From: JAUWQU01 sp964605095
GTDB taxonomy: Bacteria > Planctomycetota > Phycisphaerae > SM23-33
Length of the DNA stretch: 6,853 nucleotides
Assembly: GCA_964605095.1 (NCBI GenBank)
Contig: CAZSBS010000258.1
Location: 1 to 6,853, forward strand
Direction: 5' to 3'
Below, in pieces: positions 6,702 through 6,853 of the stretch; within the stretch, counting starts at the first letter, position 1, and every line of letters begins with the position of its first letter. The notes below the pieces were generated by a model. That model worked only from the letters and a program-made list of their open reading frames with translations, did no database searches and had not been told where the DNA came from. The translations under genes and the position numbers were made by a program.

Positions 6702-6750
6702 AGGACCAGGGATCTGCCTCCCCTGGGACCTATGACCTGGGACCTTCTTT
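6702..6750 (+). terminator. Hairpin-forming region with a 9-bp direct repeat after the flippase-like gene
   Basis: The 5' arm AGG-A-CCAGGG (6702-6711) can pair with CCCTGG-GA-CCT (6721-6731) or with its near copy CCTGG-GA-CCT (6736-6745), which is followed by TCTTT. CCTGGGACC occurs perfectly at 6722-6730 and 6736-6744. The second pairing looks like a weak Rho-independent terminator, 34 bp after the stop codon. The T-run is short and the stem carries an internal loop, so this is tentative. Confidence 0.35.
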
Positions 6751-6759
6751 GCGTACAAT
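6732..6759 (+). promoter_or_regulatory. Candidate sigma-70-type promoter for the downstream gene
   Basis: ATGACC (four of six to TTGACA) is separated by 16 nt from TACAAT (five of six to TATAAT) at 6754-6759. The start of transcription would fall near 6766-6767, on the ATG at 6767. It overlaps the direct repeat and the 3' side of the hairpin. Confidence 0.35.
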
Positions 6760-6766
6760 GTCCGCC

Positions 6767-6853
6767 ATGCGGGAACCGACATTACATGACGACAGCCTGA
6801 TGGAGCCGCGGCGCGTGAGGATGTTGCTGGCGGTTATCGTGCTGGCGGCACTG
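6767..6853 (+). CDS. N-terminus of a probable membrane protein (cut by window end)
   Basis: An open frame runs to the window edge. From the ATG at 6767 it gives 29 residues: a polar stretch with R-E-P-T-L-H-D-D, a basic M-E-P-R-R-V-R, then the hydrophobic M-L-L-A-V-I-V-L-A-A-L, which looks like the start of a first membrane helix with positive residues on the inside. Another in-frame ATG is at 6758, and later ones are at 6800 and 6821; none has a good Shine-Dalgarno site. I picked 6767 because a promoter-like element would start the transcript there. In this setting a GT-C type glycosyltransferase or another envelope protein is plausible, but too little is visible to name it. Confidence 0.5.
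   Translation, partial: MREPTLHDDSLMEPRRVRMLLAVIVLAAL

Overview
This is a GC-rich, densely coded bacterial window with six complete genes and the first codons of a seventh. The best guess for its source is a Planctomycetota member (perhaps a Phycisphaerae-like lineage) or a PVC relative. The clues are a Tat-exported type I sulfatase, an HD-GYP protein beside a ferritin-like protein, weak Shine-Dalgarno sites at several starts, and two kinds of short intergenic repeat that I associate with such genomes. The taxonomic call is inference; no rRNA or marker gene is present.

Layout. Five genes run leftward on the minus strand. In transcription order they are a SAM-dependent methyltransferase (5408-4620), a family 2 polyprenyl-phosphate-type glycosyltransferase (4612-3605), a ferritin-like/rubrerythrin-like diiron protein (3489-2998), a tandem HD / HD-GYP phosphodiesterase (2985-1660) and an exported sulfatase (1575-13). 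Gaps are 7, 115, 12 and 84 bp, so methyltransferase-glycosyltransferase and ferritin-HD-GYP are tight pairs, while the other junctions have room for their own signals. On the plus strand, facing away across 210 bp, lies a polytopic LPG-synthase-TM / UPF0104 flippase-like protein (5619-6668). After 89-98 bp comes the N-terminus of a probable membrane protein cut by the window end. No stretch over 300 bp lacks a gene.

How they fit together. Methyltransferase, glycosyltransferase and flippase-like protein look like part of an envelope glycan or glycolipid assembly locus. The ferritin-like and HD-GYP proteins look like an iron/oxygen-linked cyclic-dinucleotide module. The sulfatase is a periplasmic or surface enzyme for sulfated substrates.

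The most unusual signals are at small scale. (1) A 49-bp block in the divergent spacer is 43/49 identical to the methyltransferase coding sequence and encodes a second copy of its R-x-D-I-H...G-Y-A-D-G-x-F-D-T segment. (2) A CGCAGAG-type dispersed repeat seems to supply the methyltransferase's C-terminal tail and the translation-start region of the glycosyltransferase. (3) The HD-GYP gene starts 12 bp after a ferritin-like diiron gene. I see no CRISPR array, tRNA, rRNA, insertion sequence or phage gene, and no clear evidence of a wholly new defence or mobile system.
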